Assembly (NCBI GenBank): GCA_003561835.1
Contig: PWVN01000138.1
Coordinates: 1 to 12,143 of the forward strand
Reading direction: 5' to 3'
Length of the DNA: 12,143 nt
Origin: Syntrophomonadaceae bacterium
GTDB taxonomy: Bacteria > Bacillota > Dethiobacteria > PWVN01
The notes below the pieces were generated by a model. It did no database searches and was not told where the DNA came from. It saw nothing but the letters and a program-made list of their open reading frames with translations. This document shows, one piece after another, positions 11,581-12,143 of the stretch; the stretch's first letter is position 1; every line of letters starts with the position of its first letter. Made by a program: the position numbers and the translations under genes.

Positions 11581-12143
11581 ATGGCAAAGTCAAGTAATGA
11601 TTATGATGTCCTGGTGGTGGGGAGCGGCATCGCGGGCCTCTTTGCCGCTTACAAAGCGGCGGATTTTGCCCGGGTTTGCCTCCTGACCAAGGGAAAGCTC
11701 AACGATACCAATACCTGGCTGGCCCAGGGAGGGATAGCCGCCGCCCTGGGCGAGGATGACAGCCCCGAGCGGCATGGGGAGGACACCCTGGCGGCCGGGG
11801 CAGGATTGTGCGACGCCGATGCTGTATCCCTTCTGGTGGCGGAGGGGCCCCGGTACGTGCGGGAACTGCAAAAACTTGGCACACCTTTTGATTATGATCC
11901 ATCCTGCGGCAGGCTTGCCCTGACCCGGGAAGGGGCCCATCACCGGGACCGGGTCCTCCATGCCGGTGGGGATGCTACCGGGCGGCTGATCCAGGCTACC
12001 CTGCAGAAAAAGCTTGAGGGTAAATCCTGTGTCACCCTTCGTGAAGATGCCTTTGTTACCGATCTGATGGTCCAGGAAGGGGTTGTTTGCGGCGTCAGGA
12101 CCCTCACAGGGGAGGTCTACAGGGCCGGTTCCGTGATTTTGGC
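11581..12143 (+). CDS. nadB: L-aspartate oxidase NadB, 5' part
   Basis: The first 187 residues of a flavoprotein that oxidises L-aspartate to iminoaspartate, the substrate NadA uses. The N-terminal FAD-binding dinucleotide motif VVGSGIAGL (12-20) is clear. It is followed by the NadB/fumarate reductase hallmark NTWLAQGGIAAALGEDD and by HHRDRVLHAGGDATGR. The frame is open to the window edge with no stop, so the gene is cut by the window and not broken. GGAGGGG (11569-11575) directly follows the nadA stop and lies 5 bases before the ATG, so the two genes are one operon; nadC is the usual next gene. In anaerobes the electron acceptor is probably fumarate, by family knowledge. Confidence 0.95.
   Translation, partial: MAKSSNDYDVLVVGSGIAGLFAAYKAADFARVCLLTKGKLNDTNTWLAQGGIAAALGEDDSPERHGEDTLAAGAGLCDADAVSLLVAEGPRYVRELQKLGTPFDYDPSCGRLALTREGAHHRDRVLHAGGDATGRLIQATLQKKLEGKSCVTLREDAFVTDLMVQEGVVCGVRTLTGEVYRAGSVIL

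Noticed and set aside
1..12143. CRISPR array, IS element or prophage genes
   Set aside because: No regularly spaced repeats, transposase, integrase or phage proteins are visible on either strand.

Overview
The window is about 12.1 kb of gene-dense, moderately GC-rich bacterial DNA. Strong GGAGG-type ribosome binding sites, TTG and GTG starts, sigma-A-like promoters and Rho-independent terminators all occur. Together with a NiaR repressor beside nadA-nadB, a DUF4349 protein and a tungstate transporter, they suggest an anaerobic Firmicute of the Clostridia (acetogen, syntroph or Desulfotomaculum/Moorella-like). This is inferred from gene content; no rRNA or other taxonomic marker is present.

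Left part (1-4749): the 3' end of a membrane-anchored DUF4349 protein with a clear terminator; a stand-alone IscU/NifU-type Fe-S scaffold; a Dps-type ferritin-like protein with a possible PerR box upstream and a strong terminator-like hairpin downstream; a minus-strand MetE/UROD-superfamily protein; and, divergent from it, an exported PHP-domain phosphoesterase with a C-terminal membrane anchor.

Centre (4750-9942): an oxyanion (tungstate/molybdate) module. tupA (lipoprotein), tupB (permease) and tupC (ATPase) are followed by a MOT1-family molybdate/sulfate transporter. Next comes a one-component regulator built from a ModE-type winged helix fused to a cytoplasmic TupA-like binding domain, in place of ModE's MOP domains. 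The regulator promoter and the tup promoter share the motif CATAACGR just downstream of their -10 boxes, so a self-contained sensor/operator/transporter circuit can be proposed. The 5' end of tupA appears to carry a one-base frameshift between a well-placed ATG and the lipoprotein signal sequence.

Right part (9943-12143): niaR (nicotinate-responsive repressor, HTH plus 3H domain) with a near-consensus promoter, then nadA and the start of nadB, the de novo NAD pathway NiaR usually controls. An imperfect palindrome across the nadA -35 box is a candidate NiaR operator. nadB runs off the right edge.

The most interesting item is the ModE-HTH/TupA-like regulator with its shared promoter motif. Most other genes are recognisable families in ordinary arrangements.
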